A stretch of DNA of 64,000 nucleotides from an uncultured Lachnospiraceae bacterium (lineage in GTDB: Bacteria > Bacillota > Clostridia > Lachnospirales > Lachnospiraceae): contig CAMWJF010000003.1 in NCBI GenBank assembly GCA_947174505.1, positions 62,001 to 126,000 of the forward strand, written 5' to 3'. Made by a program: the position numbers and the translations under genes. The notes under the pieces were generated by a model. That model was given only the letters and a program-made list of their open reading frames with translations. It did not search any database and was not told where the DNA came from. This document shows, one piece after another, positions 50,837 to 60,484 of this stretch (the first letter of the stretch is position 1; each line of letters begins with the position of its first letter).

Positions 50837-52252
50837 TTACCGGGCTTCCTGCCCCTGCATCGGTGGCATGATCCGCAGGATGCTTTCCTCAAAAGCTTCC
50901 ATGGAAAACACCTTCTCGTAAACTTTCCTTGCCGGAATTCTCATATCTGCAATCTTCTGCGGATTTTCAATACACCAGACAATCCTCTCCGCAAGCTGCT
51001 CCACATCCTCACTTTTAAACACAATACCGTCCATCCCGTCCCGTATGTACTTCGCAGTACCCGTAGCATCCGACAGGATACATGGCACGCCATGCATCAT
51101 TGCCTCCGCTGCCACCGTGGGCATGGGGTCTTCTCTTGACGGGCAGACCAATACATCCGCTTTCTCCAGAATTTCATGAATTGCCTCCCTGCCTAAAACC
51201 CCTGTCATACAGACCTCCGGGATATCTGCCGTCCCCTCCCTGATCTGTCCCGCCATCCGGGATGAATCCTGTCCAACCATATAAAAAACTGATTTTCTGC
51301 GGATTTCTTTGGGGAGCCCGCAGATGGCCTCTGCCAGAATGTCCTGCCCCTTTCTCTCTTCTATGTAGCCGATGGTCACAAAGCACGTTTTACCATTACT
51401 CTCGTTTTTCGCCCTTACTCCCCCTGCCTCATCCGCCACGCCATATATAAGATCCTCCACCTGCATATCTTTACAGAACCTTGTGGCCGCTTCCCGCGCC
51501 ACAGGACTCACCGCACAGACTTTCATGTTCTTCCGGGGCATGCTGCGCAGTCTTTTCGGATTCACCCCGTCATAAAAGAAAGAGGAATCGTGCAGCCACC
51601 ATATAACGGGGATATCAGCATTTCGTTCCGACAGGAACACATGGAAATTAATTGTATTGCACACAATCAGGTAAAAGCCCTGTATCCATCCGGCTTCCTG
51701 CATGGTTTCCACCTGTAGGTTGACATCTACCACCGTCGGTATCCCCTCCGCTGTCAACACCTCCCGCAAGGGTCCGTCCAGCATGGACGCCATCACCACT
51801 TCCCTTCCCTGCTTCCGCAATGTCTGCGCCATGTGATAGAGCGCCAGAGCCGGCCCTCCCATGGTCAGGTCGTGTGATAATAGCAGGACAGCTCTAGATT
51901 TCTCCATCTTCTCTGCCCCGCAATAATATCGTACTGTTTTCTTATAATCCGCTTTCTGTCCATCACATCTACAACAGATCAAATCATGAAGATCATAGAA
52001 GTGATAAATCTTATCCTCCGGCACTCCCAGCTCTACAAGCTGCCGCTTCATTGCCTTTACATAGAAGCTCAGGATCACGACAGCATCATAGTCCAGCCGT
52101 ATGCCCTGCTCCGGGGACAGAATCTTTATACCGTCAATACAGGTATTCTGCTTATCCGGCGCGTTATCCAGTAAGGAAATGACCTCCTTCGGATCGAACC
52201 ATTTTCTGTATCTCTCATAGTAATCACCTGTGCCAAAAAGAAGAAACTTCAT
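50837..52252 (-). CDS. Rossmann module plus GT4 glycosyltransferase
   Basis: 471 residues from the ATG at 52252, which overlaps the previous stop (TGATG). Residues 1-95 are the Rossmann-like module (KFLLFGTGDYYERYRKWF, VISLLDNAPDKQN, YDAVVILSFYVKAMKRQL). From about 120 a GT-B family 4 glycosyltransferase follows: LLLSHDLTMGGPALAL, VIWWLHDSSFF, FVTIGYIEERKGQDIL, and ADVLVCPSREDPMPTVAAEAM with the GT4 EX7E motif. Acts on the cytoplasmic face, substrate unknown. Confidence 0.87.
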   Translation of the reverse strand: MKFLLFGTGDYYERYRKWFDPKEVISLLDNAPDKQNTCIDGIKILSPEQGIRLDYDAVVILSFYVKAMKRQLVELGVPEDKIYHFYDLHDLICCRCDGQKADYKKTVRYYCGAEKMEKSRAVLLLSHDLTMGGPALALYHMAQTLRKQGREVVMASMLDGPLREVLTAEGIPTVVDVNLQVETMQEAGWIQGFYLIVCNTINFHVFLSERNADIPVIWWLHDSSFFYDGVNPKRLRSMPRKNMKVCAVSPVAREAATRFCKDMQVEDLIYGVADEAGGVRAKNESNGKTCFVTIGYIEERKGQDILAEAICGLPKEIRRKSVFYMVGQDSSRMAGQIREGTADIPEVCMTGVLGREAIHEILEKADVLVCPSREDPMPTVAAEAMMHGVPCILSDATGTAKYIRDGMDGIVFKSEDVEQLAERIVWCIENPQKIADMRIPARKVYEKVFSMEAFEESILRIMPPMQGQEAR

Positions 52253-53433
52253 CACTCTTCTCCAAATACCTTAAAAATGTTCCCAATTGATAGGGTGTTT
52301 TTCATATCCTCAAACAGCTCTGTTACCGCGCATACCCTCGCATCTGATAAATCTGTCAGCTTCTTTCTGATACTCTCCACTTCTTCCACCAGAGAAATAA
52401 TAATCATGTCCACTGCCGGCGCTTGTCCATCCGGCAGATAAACCGAAACCATTTCTTCCTTCAGATATTCCGCATTCATGTCAATAAAATACTTTACGCA
52501 AACTTTCCCTTTATTCAGGCTGTGGTATAGTCTTTTCCCTATGTAGCTGAACCCATAAATTGCCACGGTGCGGATTCCCCTTCGCACCAGATAATCTTCC
52601 AGGCGAACCCCCTGTTCGTACAGATTCATCCATGTATGATACACAAAAAACATCTTTTGGAACTTGCTCAGCACCCTTATATGATCCTCTGCGGCACTTT
52701 CTACCGTCATATACAGTCTTTCCAGTTCTTTTCCTGTCAGGATCCCATTTTGTGCCACCTGCCAATACACTTCCCTCTCGGACTGTATCATATGCTCTGC
52801 ATTAATGGACTCATTACTTCCCTCTACTACATGTTCAAATAGAATTTCCTTATTTAAAGCAAATTTACAATCATCCACCAGCATGCAAATCCAAAGCAGC
52901 CAGTCATCCGCCCCGTTATGTTTTAACCCAATACGCCTCCAAATTTCGGGGATGCTGTCTTTCCTAAGTAATACCTGTCCGGGAGAGATAATGGGATTTC
53001 TAACCCCGACTATATATTCCCTGCTTATAACCTTTTCAAACGGCATTCTGGTATCATAAAACTGCCTGCCCTCATGAAGCAGTCTGCAAACAGACGCATC
53101 CGCTTCACCAATGCACTCTAGCTGGCTGGAAAAATACTCTGGTCTTATATGATCATCCTGATCCAGAAACAGGACATAGTCTCCCGTACACTGCTCCAAT
53201 CCTCTGACTCTGGCTCCATGAATACCTCTGTTTATGTCTGTTTCAATCACCTTTATCACTACTGTCTCTGAAAAACAACTGCCGATTGGTTCACAGGGAT
53301 CGTCATTAACTAAAAGAAGCTCCAGAATACATCTGCCATCGTACTCTGCCACACACCTTTCAAGTTGTACAATCATTCTGTCTATGTACTTTTTGCCATG
53401 AAATACAGGCACGATCACGCTAATAATTTGCAT
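52252..53433 (-). CDS. GT2 glycosyltransferase with C-terminal Rossmann module
   Basis: 393 residues. GT-A family 2 domain first: MQIISVIVPVFHGKKYID, LLLVNDDP, DYVLFLDQDDHI (DxD-type metal motif), GADDWLLWI. The Rossmann-like module is here at the C-terminus, about 280-385 (RTVAIYGFSYIGKRLYHSL, VKYFIDMNAEYL, VDMIIISLVEEVESI), the reverse order to its neighbours. Overlaps the next gene by one base. Confidence 0.87.
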   Translation of the reverse strand: MQIISVIVPVFHGKKYIDRMIVQLERCVAEYDGRCILELLLVNDDPCEPIGSCFSETVVIKVIETDINRGIHGARVRGLEQCTGDYVLFLDQDDHIRPEYFSSQLECIGEADASVCRLLHEGRQFYDTRMPFEKVISREYIVGVRNPIISPGQVLLRKDSIPEIWRRIGLKHNGADDWLLWICMLVDDCKFALNKEILFEHVVEGSNESINAEHMIQSEREVYWQVAQNGILTGKELERLYMTVESAAEDHIRVLSKFQKMFFVYHTWMNLYEQGVRLEDYLVRRGIRTVAIYGFSYIGKRLYHSLNKGKVCVKYFIDMNAEYLKEEMVSVYLPDGQAPAVDMIIISLVEEVESIRKKLTDLSDARVCAVTELFEDMKNTLSIGNIFKVFGEE

Positions 53434-53458
53434 ATATGACCCTCAAAATCTCTGCCTA

Positions 53459-54397
53459 TTACTCTTCTATCATATTCTTATGAATGTACGTCTGTTCTGT
53501 CGCCCCATTGCTAATCATCAGATATCCGTTGTCGTTAAGCAATTTCTTGATACCCCTGATCTTCTCCACGCTGTCAGGGAACATTCTGGCATGGGTTTCC
53601 AGACAGAGCTGGTCAAATTTAACACCTGATTCTAAAATTTCCGGTAGAGCCAAAAACTCCGAACCTTCCACATCCATCTTTAAAATATCCAGGTGGTCAT
53701 ATCCGTATCTGTCCATCAGCGTTGCCAGACGGTACATTTCAACCGTAATGGTTTTCTCCGACGTCCAGGCGGCAAAATACTCCGAATAGTCTGTATATGC
53801 CCGGTCACTGTTGGGACAATGAAACGCCTTTCTCCCATCCTGATCTGACAGTCCAAACGGGAAATAATGCAACTTCGCCAGTATATCACTCTTCTTCATA
53901 TATTCAATCACTTCCGGAGTCGGATCAAATGCATACACAACAGCTCCATATTTTTCCGTTAATTCTTTTTCAAACGTATAATCAAACCCTACCCCAAAAG
54001 AAAAGCATACAGGCTCAGCCTTCTTTTTTAATAATCTTTCCGCCAGCCTAAACGGCATTCCTTCTCCACAGGATACCAAATCCACTTCTACATCCTTTTC
54101 CCCCTGCAAAAAGGCCGGAAGATTCCTGTAATACTCCACTCCATGAGACTCCAGGGCTTCTGCCACCCGATTCTTTTCCTCCTCATCATCCATAGAAATG
54201 ACAAACGGGCTTTGTCCATGACTCCGCACTGCCTCTTCCATGTTTAAAACCTCACACCCCTTAAATAAAGTAACCTGATCTGCCACCTTATCACAAAACG
54301 CCTCCACATGGACATTCTGTTCCGTCAACATCTCAAAGTTTTTCGCTCCTCTGAGATTAACGCCATATATCACTACTGATTGGTTCCTGTTCAACAT
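53459..54397 (-). CDS. Rossmann module plus FkbM-type methyltransferase
   Basis: 312 residues from the ATG at 54397, preceded by GGGAGG nine bases away; an in-frame ATG at 54430 would overlap the previous gene. Residues 1-100: Rossmann-like module (QSVVIYGVNLRGAKNFEML, VEAFCDKVADQ). From about 105: FkbM SAM methyltransferase (SFGVGFDYTFEKELTEKYG, VYAFDPTPEVIEYM, DILKMDVEGSEFLALPEI, LCLETHARMFP). Probably O-methylates a sugar. Confidence 0.85.
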   Translation of the reverse strand: MLNRNQSVVIYGVNLRGAKNFEMLTEQNVHVEAFCDKVADQVTLFKGCEVLNMEEAVRSHGQSPFVISMDDEEEKNRVAEALESHGVEYYRNLPAFLQGEKDVEVDLVSCGEGMPFRLAERLLKKKAEPVCFSFGVGFDYTFEKELTEKYGAVVYAFDPTPEVIEYMKKSDILAKLHYFPFGLSDQDGRKAFHCPNSDRAYTDYSEYFAAWTSEKTITVEMYRLATLMDRYGYDHLDILKMDVEGSEFLALPEILESGVKFDQLCLETHARMFPDSVEKIRGIKKLLNDNGYLMISNGATEQTYIHKNMIEE

Positions 54398-54419
54398 CCT
54401 AATATTCCTCCCTGGCTTC

Positions 54420-55631
54420 CTAAATTTCATTCTCTAATACGCTAAGCCTTTCCCGCAACGGCGCAATAAATCTCGCGATTGTTGGGTCATAAATCACCGC
54501 TGATTTATGGTAATCCTCCAATCTGTTAAGATATAATCCATACCATTCATCCTGACTTGCCTTGCAATCCTTCAAATAGCCATATCCTCTTTGACACATC
54601 TTGTAATACATCTCTTCCTCTGATCTGGTAAAATAATGGTTGACACGCAGCTTCTCACAGCGTCCGTCAAAAAAAACCAGTTCCGTAATGTATGATCCAT
54701 TCTCACTCAGACACGCAAAACCGGAAATATAATCCATCAGATGAGGATGACACCTCTTTATCGTGCGAGGATTGGCGATCGTTTTAATATGGGCAGACTC
54801 CATCCGCTTTTCATCCAGACGGTACATATAATTTTCAATCACAAGGCCCTTCGGACGTTTCTTATGGCCGCCAGTTCCATAATAACGCCAGTTAATACCG
54901 ATCCCACCGCCTAACTGTTTCTGAATCCCATAATATTTCATATTTTTCCGATGTTCCGCCAATATTCCGTCCACGATCCCTGCCAGATAATCCTCTTTGG
55001 AATGATCTGCCGGAACAAGAAACTCATCCACGTCTATAACTGCCATATACTTGCTTTCGAACTTGTAATGGTCTACTGCATGCTGATATGCTTCCGACTG
55101 TCCGTCTGGCCAATATTGATATGTCACAATCCCCTGCTCTATGTATTCTGTAAGAAATTCCCGCAAATCATCCGTACTTTTATTATCATAAATATAAAAA
55201 TGTTCTATCCCCAACATGCGGTGATATTCCATCCACTCCCTCATATAAGAAGCCTCATTCTGAATGATCAAAACAATGGAAATCCGGTACGAGTACGTAC
55301 CTTCATAATATAAGTCATGCAGATAATCTATCAAAGAAATAACCTTCTTACTATCTGCCCCTTTTTCCACCAGAGATTCCCGTATTTCCTGAAAATACTT
55401 ATTGGTTGTGACTACAATATAATCATAGTCATCTCCGGAAATACCGCATATATCTCTTATCTCATATACCTGCTCTCCCACCGAAATTTTTTCGCCAAAC
55501 CGTTTTTTATTCCCGTCACAGAACGCGGTAATGGATATCCCCATTTCCATGGTCAAGCTCAGATACAAAGATTCTTCATCAAAATAAGTATGAAAATCCT
55601 GTCCGATTCCATAAACGATAATTCTTTGCAT
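54420..55631 (-). CDS. Rossmann module plus GT92-like glycosyltransferase
   Basis: 403 residues. Residues 1-110 are the Rossmann-like module (QRIIVYGIGQDFHTYF, ITAFCDGNKKRFG, YDYIVVTTNKYFQEIRESL). A GT92 (former DUF23) GT-A domain follows: LIIQNEASYMREWMEYHRMLG, HFYIYDNKSTDDL, YMAVIDVDEFLVP (DxD), RVNHYFTRSEEE. GT92 members transfer galactose in animals; bacterial substrates are mostly unknown. GGAGG before the ATG. Confidence 0.85.
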   Translation of the reverse strand: MQRIIVYGIGQDFHTYFDEESLYLSLTMEMGISITAFCDGNKKRFGEKISVGEQVYEIRDICGISGDDYDYIVVTTNKYFQEIRESLVEKGADSKKVISLIDYLHDLYYEGTYSYRISIVLIIQNEASYMREWMEYHRMLGIEHFYIYDNKSTDDLREFLTEYIEQGIVTYQYWPDGQSEAYQHAVDHYKFESKYMAVIDVDEFLVPADHSKEDYLAGIVDGILAEHRKNMKYYGIQKQLGGGIGINWRYYGTGGHKKRPKGLVIENYMYRLDEKRMESAHIKTIANPRTIKRCHPHLMDYISGFACLSENGSYITELVFFDGRCEKLRVNHYFTRSEEEMYYKMCQRGYGYLKDCKASQDEWYGLYLNRLEDYHKSAVIYDPTIARFIAPLRERLSVLENEI

Positions 55632-55686
55632 TGCTTTCCTCCGCCTTAATCGAATCTTTATCCGTTGTCGCTATTAAGCTTCTGGC

Positions 55687-56769
55687 TTATTCCTTTATTC
55701 CTCTGACAATTCCACGGCATAACCTTGTTGACACATAAGTCTGCCTTACCGTCCCAAAAAACCACATATATCCCTCCGTAACAGAAATTTCCATTCCATA
55801 TTTCATTAATATATTCTTGATTAATATTTCATCAAAATCCCCATGATAGGCACATATAGCGCACTTCAAATCATTCGATCGGGCAATTAGTTTTTCCGCC
55901 CCCAATAATGCATCCCATTCATTTCCCTCTATATCCATTTTAATAAAATTAACCGGCTCCTCTATCAACTGATCAAGCGTTGCATATTTCCCTAGATTTA
56001 TAGAAGTTATAAACTTCTTAATTATTATTACCTTATCTCCATAATTGCGGAATGTCTCCCGAAGCGCTTCGATCCATTCGTCATCCGACTCGATTATGTA
56101 CAATTTTGAAACCCGATCAACAATCTGCAAAGAGAAATTGCCTTCTGCAACACCAATATCCACCACAACATCTCCATCCTCAACACCAAAATTTTCATCC
56201 GTGTATTTATGTGGTGATCCGGCATCTTGTTCAATGAGTATACTTCTATAGTATTCTGCTGCTCTCTCCCTGCTTTTTAGCGACTTTGAAAAATACAGCC
56301 TTTTCCCATTATGGTATACAAAATACATGCTGCAATTCTCGTCAAACTGTATTTCAATTTCCAAGTTTCTATACTTTTCTGTAAAATCATAATTAAAAGT
56401 CTGTAAATCATTTGTCTGCAAGTAGTTTAATATTTGTATGATCTCAGGATCACGGCTGTCCTGATAGCGTTTTATAAGACTTTGTTTGTAAAAAAAACTC
56501 ATACTTTCAACTATATTTACCATTGGGGGAAATTCTCGTTCGATTTGTCTTTTTATTTCTTCATAACTTGCTGTTAATATCACAATTTTATCAGGCTGTA
56601 TTACCCCTAAAATACTCGATGCAAAAATTTCCCTGTTATAAAAATACGTTCCTATCTTATTAACATCATTATCAATAAAACCTAATACATCATATAAACT
56701 GAAAACATCGCACTGTTCAAGAGCCTGCTCCGATATCTTGCCCGTTCCCCAAATCAATATTTTTTCCAT
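55687..56769 (-). CDS. Rossmann module plus second FkbM-type methyltransferase
   Basis: 360 residues. Residues 1-95: EKILIWGTGKISEQALEQ, VLGFIDNDVNKIG, KIVILTASYEEIKRQI. From about 190: DGDVVVDIGVAEGNFSLQIV, LYIIESDDEWIEAL, VNFIKMDIEGNEWDALLGAE, ICAYHGDFDEI. Between them a beta-rich stretch (residues 115-180) has no match that I know. More AT-rich than the central genes. GAGGAA precedes the start. Confidence 0.85.
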   Translation of the reverse strand: MEKILIWGTGKISEQALEQCDVFSLYDVLGFIDNDVNKIGTYFYNREIFASSILGVIQPDKIVILTASYEEIKRQIEREFPPMVNIVESMSFFYKQSLIKRYQDSRDPEIIQILNYLQTNDLQTFNYDFTEKYRNLEIEIQFDENCSMYFVYHNGKRLYFSKSLKSRERAAEYYRSILIEQDAGSPHKYTDENFGVEDGDVVVDIGVAEGNFSLQIVDRVSKLYIIESDDEWIEALRETFRNYGDKVIIIKKFITSINLGKYATLDQLIEEPVNFIKMDIEGNEWDALLGAEKLIARSNDLKCAICAYHGDFDEILIKNILMKYGMEISVTEGYMWFFGTVRQTYVSTRLCRGIVRGIKE

Positions 56770-56819
56770 TCACGATTCCTCTGCAATCTCGTTTATGCTG
56801 TAGCCGACCAGAAACCATA

Positions 56820-58082
56820 CTACTCGAAAATATGAGCAACAACCTCTTTTTTATATTTGCTTATATAGTCATTCCTGTCATCCGTTGCCACTTCACCATA
56901 TTGCGTCACTTCACTGACATTTTTATATGGAATGCCGCAGCGCTTATCTACCCCCCGCAGATACCACTCATATTCTACATCCAGTTGACCAATATCGATA
57001 ACCCAATAACCTTCTTCTGCTAAATCATAAGCCAACACAGTTGCTGTCGGTCCTAATACCGCCAAAATCAGCTTATTTCGCCCCTGTTTTCGCACCTCAT
57101 CCACAATTTCCTTATATCGTGAAAATGCATTTTTTCCTGGAGCCAATACTCTTGAAACCACTGCAGCATTGTCTAACAGATCATTTCCTACACCAAATCT
57201 CGTATATTCTCCCTCTACGATTAAAACATCCTGCCCGTCCCAGATTTTTCTAATATTGTCAAATCGTTTACCCGCATTCTTTTTATTTCGATAAATAATA
57301 TATGGCCGGGATAAATAAGCATCATAATACTGCCGTTCTGAATCCAGCAATTTCATATGTTCTTTTCTTACTTTTTTGCTCATATATGATCTGATTGCTT
57401 CCGCATCTTCATCTGTATACTTATCCAATTTTCCATAATTATTTGCAATGGCAATCAGTAAATTCTCATTTTCGGAGGACAGAGCCTCCCTCAACCGCTG
57501 CCCAAGCTTTTCATCCACATCCTGAAATGCGGCACGTCGTCTCCCGCACATCAATTCAAATTCGCCGTCTCCAAATCTTGCCAGACATTTTCTGTCTTTC
57601 AACAGAATTTCTACCGTCCTGTCCACATCTGCTATCTTGGGACATCGACTCTGTACGGTTTCGGATTCCGCATAGATCTCATACGCCAGATTATCAAGTG
57701 TCGGTATTGCAACACCCCTGTAATGCTTCCACATTAGTTCAATCCGCCACTTATACGAATCAAGGACACTCCAGTATTCTTCATTGTCCGCATCAGAAAA
57801 ATCAAAAAAACATATGATTTTATCTGGTTTCACGCCCTGCAGGATTAATTTTTCTCTCGTGTCTTCATACTGCATCAGAGAAACAATAATGTAATCATAA
57901 CCGTCCGACAATTTATTCTGCCTGACAAGCGGTATCCCCTCCACCTCGCTCATAATATCTGCCTTATAATTATCAATAATTCCCAGAACTTGTGTTTTGT
58001 CCTTCATAAGGCATCTGTCAATATACGCTTTTCCCTTTCCCATCCCAAAAATATATAGCTTTTTCAAGTATCTTTTCTCCAC
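56820..58082 (-). CDS. Rossmann module plus GT-D (DUF1792) glycosyltransferase
   Basis: Up to 420 residues. The GTG at 58082 has no good ribosome site; a TTG at 58067 has GGAG nine bases upstream and overlaps the capG stop (TTGA), so it may be the true start (415 residues). Residues about 5-100 form the Rossmann-like module (KKLYIFGMGKGKAYIDRCL, VLGIIDNYKADI, YDYIIVSLMQYEDTREKL). Then DUF1792: CLARFGDGEFELMCG contains the DGE motif of the GT-D fold, plus VLIVEGEYTRFGVGNDLLDNA and LAVLGPTATVLAYDL. Known relatives extend serine-rich repeat glycoprotein glycans. Confidence 0.85.
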   Translation of the reverse strand: MEKRYLKKLYIFGMGKGKAYIDRCLMKDKTQVLGIIDNYKADIMSEVEGIPLVRQNKLSDGYDYIIVSLMQYEDTREKLILQGVKPDKIICFFDFSDADNEEYWSVLDSYKWRIELMWKHYRGVAIPTLDNLAYEIYAESETVQSRCPKIADVDRTVEILLKDRKCLARFGDGEFELMCGRRRAAFQDVDEKLGQRLREALSSENENLLIAIANNYGKLDKYTDEDAEAIRSYMSKKVRKEHMKLLDSERQYYDAYLSRPYIIYRNKKNAGKRFDNIRKIWDGQDVLIVEGEYTRFGVGNDLLDNAAVVSRVLAPGKNAFSRYKEIVDEVRKQGRNKLILAVLGPTATVLAYDLAEEGYWVIDIGQLDVEYEWYLRGVDKRCGIPYKNVSEVTQYGEVATDDRNDYISKYKKEVVAHIFE

Positions 58083-59251
58083 ACAAACCGATCCACAATA
58101 CCCGTATAACTCTGAATAATTTTCACCACTTTCGTGCTGACATTTTTCTCACTGTAATCATATACCGGCGATGCTGATTCCCCATCCATGTTCATCGCAA
58201 CCGCTAATTCTACCGCCTGCAATAATGACTCCTCACTGATCCCCGCCAACACAAAATTAGCCTTATCCATGGCTTCTGGTCTCTCGGTAGATGTACGTAT
58301 ACATACAGCCGGAAATGCATGTCCGTAGGATGCATAAAATGCGCTTTCTTCCGGTAATGTCCCTGAATCTGACACCACGACAAACGCATTCATTTGCAGA
58401 TTATTATAATCAAAAAACCCTAACGGCTCATGCCTTATAATCCGCTTGTCCAGGATAATCTCTGATTGCTCTATTCTTTTCTGTGAACGTGGATGGCAGG
58501 AATACAAAATCGGTATATCGTATTTTTCTGCCAATGCGTTCAAAGCATTGAATAGAGAATGAAAATTTTTTTCTGAATCTATGTTCTCCTCTCTATGCGC
58601 CGAAAGCAAAATATATTTTTGAGGTTTTAATGCCAGTCTTTCTATAATATCTGACCGCATAATGCCATCCAGATTATTATCAAGTACCTCCGTCATTGGA
58701 GATCCAGTCACAAAAACCCGTTCTTTTGGCAGCCCGCATTCGTGCAGATATTTTCTGGCATGCTCAGAATATGCCATATTTACATCGGAAATGATATCAA
58801 CGATACGTCTGTTGGTTTCCTCCGGCAGGCACTCATCCTTGCATCTGTTCCCAGCTTCCATATGAAAAATAGGTATATGCAGCCTTTTAGCAGCAAGAAC
58901 AGAAAGGCAGCTATTTGTATCCCCCAAAACCAGCAGGGCATCCGGTTCTGTCTGCCTCATCAGCTTGTACGAACAGTTAATAATATTTCCATATGTGGCT
59001 CCTAAATCATCTCCTGCCGCATTCATATAGACTTCCGGCGGTGCAATCTTTAACTCCTCAAAAAAAACGCCGTTCAAATTGTAATCATAGTTTTGCCCCG
59101 TATGCGCCAGTATACAGTCAAAATATTTTCTGCATTTACCGATCACAGCACTAAGCCTTATAATTTCAGGCCGCGTTCCTACTATAATTAGTAACCTTAA
59201 TTTTCCATTATTCTTAAAAGTAACATCTCCATAGTCTAATTTAATACCCAA
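58064..59251 (-). CDS. capG: UDP-sugar 2-epimerase, CapG/WecB type
   Basis: 395 residues from a TTG at 59251 with AGGAGG nine bases upstream. The UDP-GlcNAc 2-epimerase family motifs are clear: LIIVGTRPEIIRLSAVI, HTGQNYD, LVLGDTNSCLSVLAA, HMEAGNRCKDECLPEETNRR, LLSAHREENID, VVVSDSGTLPEES. As it follows capE and capF, it is most likely the third enzyme of UDP-L-FucNAc synthesis (CapG/FnlC) rather than ManNAc-forming WecB. Start lies 33 bases after capF. Confidence 0.86.
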   Translation of the reverse strand: MGIKLDYGDVTFKNNGKLRLLIIVGTRPEIIRLSAVIGKCRKYFDCILAHTGQNYDYNLNGVFFEELKIAPPEVYMNAAGDDLGATYGNIINCSYKLMRQTEPDALLVLGDTNSCLSVLAAKRLHIPIFHMEAGNRCKDECLPEETNRRIVDIISDVNMAYSEHARKYLHECGLPKERVFVTGSPMTEVLDNNLDGIMRSDIIERLALKPQKYILLSAHREENIDSEKNFHSLFNALNALAEKYDIPILYSCHPRSQKRIEQSEIILDKRIIRHEPLGFFDYNNLQMNAFVVVSDSGTLPEESAFYASYGHAFPAVCIRTSTERPEAMDKANFVLAGISEESLLQAVELAVAMNMDGESASPVYDYSEKNVSTKVVKIIQSYTGIVDRFVWRKDT

Positions 59252-59284
59252 GACGAGTCTCCTCCTGCCTTATTAACCTGTTAC

Positions 59285-60484
59285 TCACACCTTCTCAGAA
59301 AATGTGTCGGGGCACATCGGATCGAACTGTTCATTCGCCCACATCACCGTCACCAGATCTTCCGTCTCCGACAAATTGATAATATTATGTGTATAACCCG
59401 GAAGCATTTGTATTCCCTCTATCTTCTCTCCCGATACTTCATATCTCACGACCTCGTCAGATCCGATTTTTCTCTCTTCAATGAGTCCATGTCCTGCCAC
59501 AACAAAGAAAATTTCCCATTTGCTGTTATGCCAGTGCTGTCCTTTTGTAATCCCCGGTTTACTTATATTAACCGATACCTGTCCACATTTATCAGTCTTT
59601 AACAGTTCTGTAAAACTTCCCCTCTCATCTTTGTTCATTCTGAGTTCATAAACTGCTTTCTCCTTCGGCAGATAGGAAAGATATGTAGAATACAGTTTCT
59701 TCGCAAAGGATTCCGATGCGATTTCAGGCATAACCAATGTATCTGTCTGCTTGCGGAACTGTTCAAGCAGCTCGACAATATTGCCCAGCGTCGCATGATA
59801 TACCGTAGGAATAAAACAGAACTTTCCATTTTCATCCTCTGTCATTTTAAATTCATTCCACTCGCACCTATGTTCTTTCCCCTCCATGGCGGCAAACATT
59901 TCTTTGATCAGATCATCGATATAGACAAGATCCAATTCAACCGAGGCATCGTTTATCTGAATGGGCAAATCATTAGCAATGTTGTTGCAAAATGTCGCAA
60001 TCACTGAATTATAATTTGGCCTGCACCATTTTCCGAACATATTGGGAATTCGATAAACCAAAACCTTAACTCCTGTTTTTTCAGCATATTCAAATAACAA
60101 TTCTTCCGCTGCCAATTTACTTTTTCCATATTCACTGCCTGCAAATCTCCCATGTAACGTAGCCTGGATGGAAGACGCATACATGATAGGACATTTATTA
60201 TTCCACTTCTGCAATTCCTGAAGCAGATGACAGGGGAATTTATAATTGCCTGTCATAAATTCAGAATTTTCCCTGGGTCTGTTAATCCCGGCAAAATTAA
60301 ATACAAAATCTGCTCTCTGACAGAAATCGGACAGTTCTTCTTCAGACGTATTTAAATCGTATTCATATATTTCCTTAATATCCAGCTTCTCATGTATCCT
60401 GTCTTTTCCGTCTCTGACATTTTTTAGCGCCGCAACAAAATTTTTACCCATAAATCCGGCCGATCCTGTTACCAATACATTCAT
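59285..60484 (-). CDS. capF: CapF-type bifunctional reductase/epimerase
   Basis: 399 residues from the ATG at 60484, overlapping the capE stop (ATGA). N-terminal SDR domain (MNVLVTGSAGFMGKNFVAAL, FNFAGINRP, GKSKLAAEELLFEYA) and C-terminal cupin (KPGITKGQHWHNSKWEIFFV with metal-binding His/Glu, GYTHNIINL). In Staphylococcus CapF the cupin epimerises C3 and the SDR reduces C4 to give UDP-L-TalNAc, used by CapG. Confidence 0.94.
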   Translation of the reverse strand: MNVLVTGSAGFMGKNFVAALKNVRDGKDRIHEKLDIKEIYEYDLNTSEEELSDFCQRADFVFNFAGINRPRENSEFMTGNYKFPCHLLQELQKWNNKCPIMYASSIQATLHGRFAGSEYGKSKLAAEELLFEYAEKTGVKVLVYRIPNMFGKWCRPNYNSVIATFCNNIANDLPIQINDASVELDLVYIDDLIKEMFAAMEGKEHRCEWNEFKMTEDENGKFCFIPTVYHATLGNIVELLEQFRKQTDTLVMPEIASESFAKKLYSTYLSYLPKEKAVYELRMNKDERGSFTELLKTDKCGQVSVNISKPGITKGQHWHNSKWEIFFVVAGHGLIEERKIGSDEVVRYEVSGEKIEGIQMLPGYTHNIINLSETEDLVTVMWANEQFDPMCPDTFSEKV

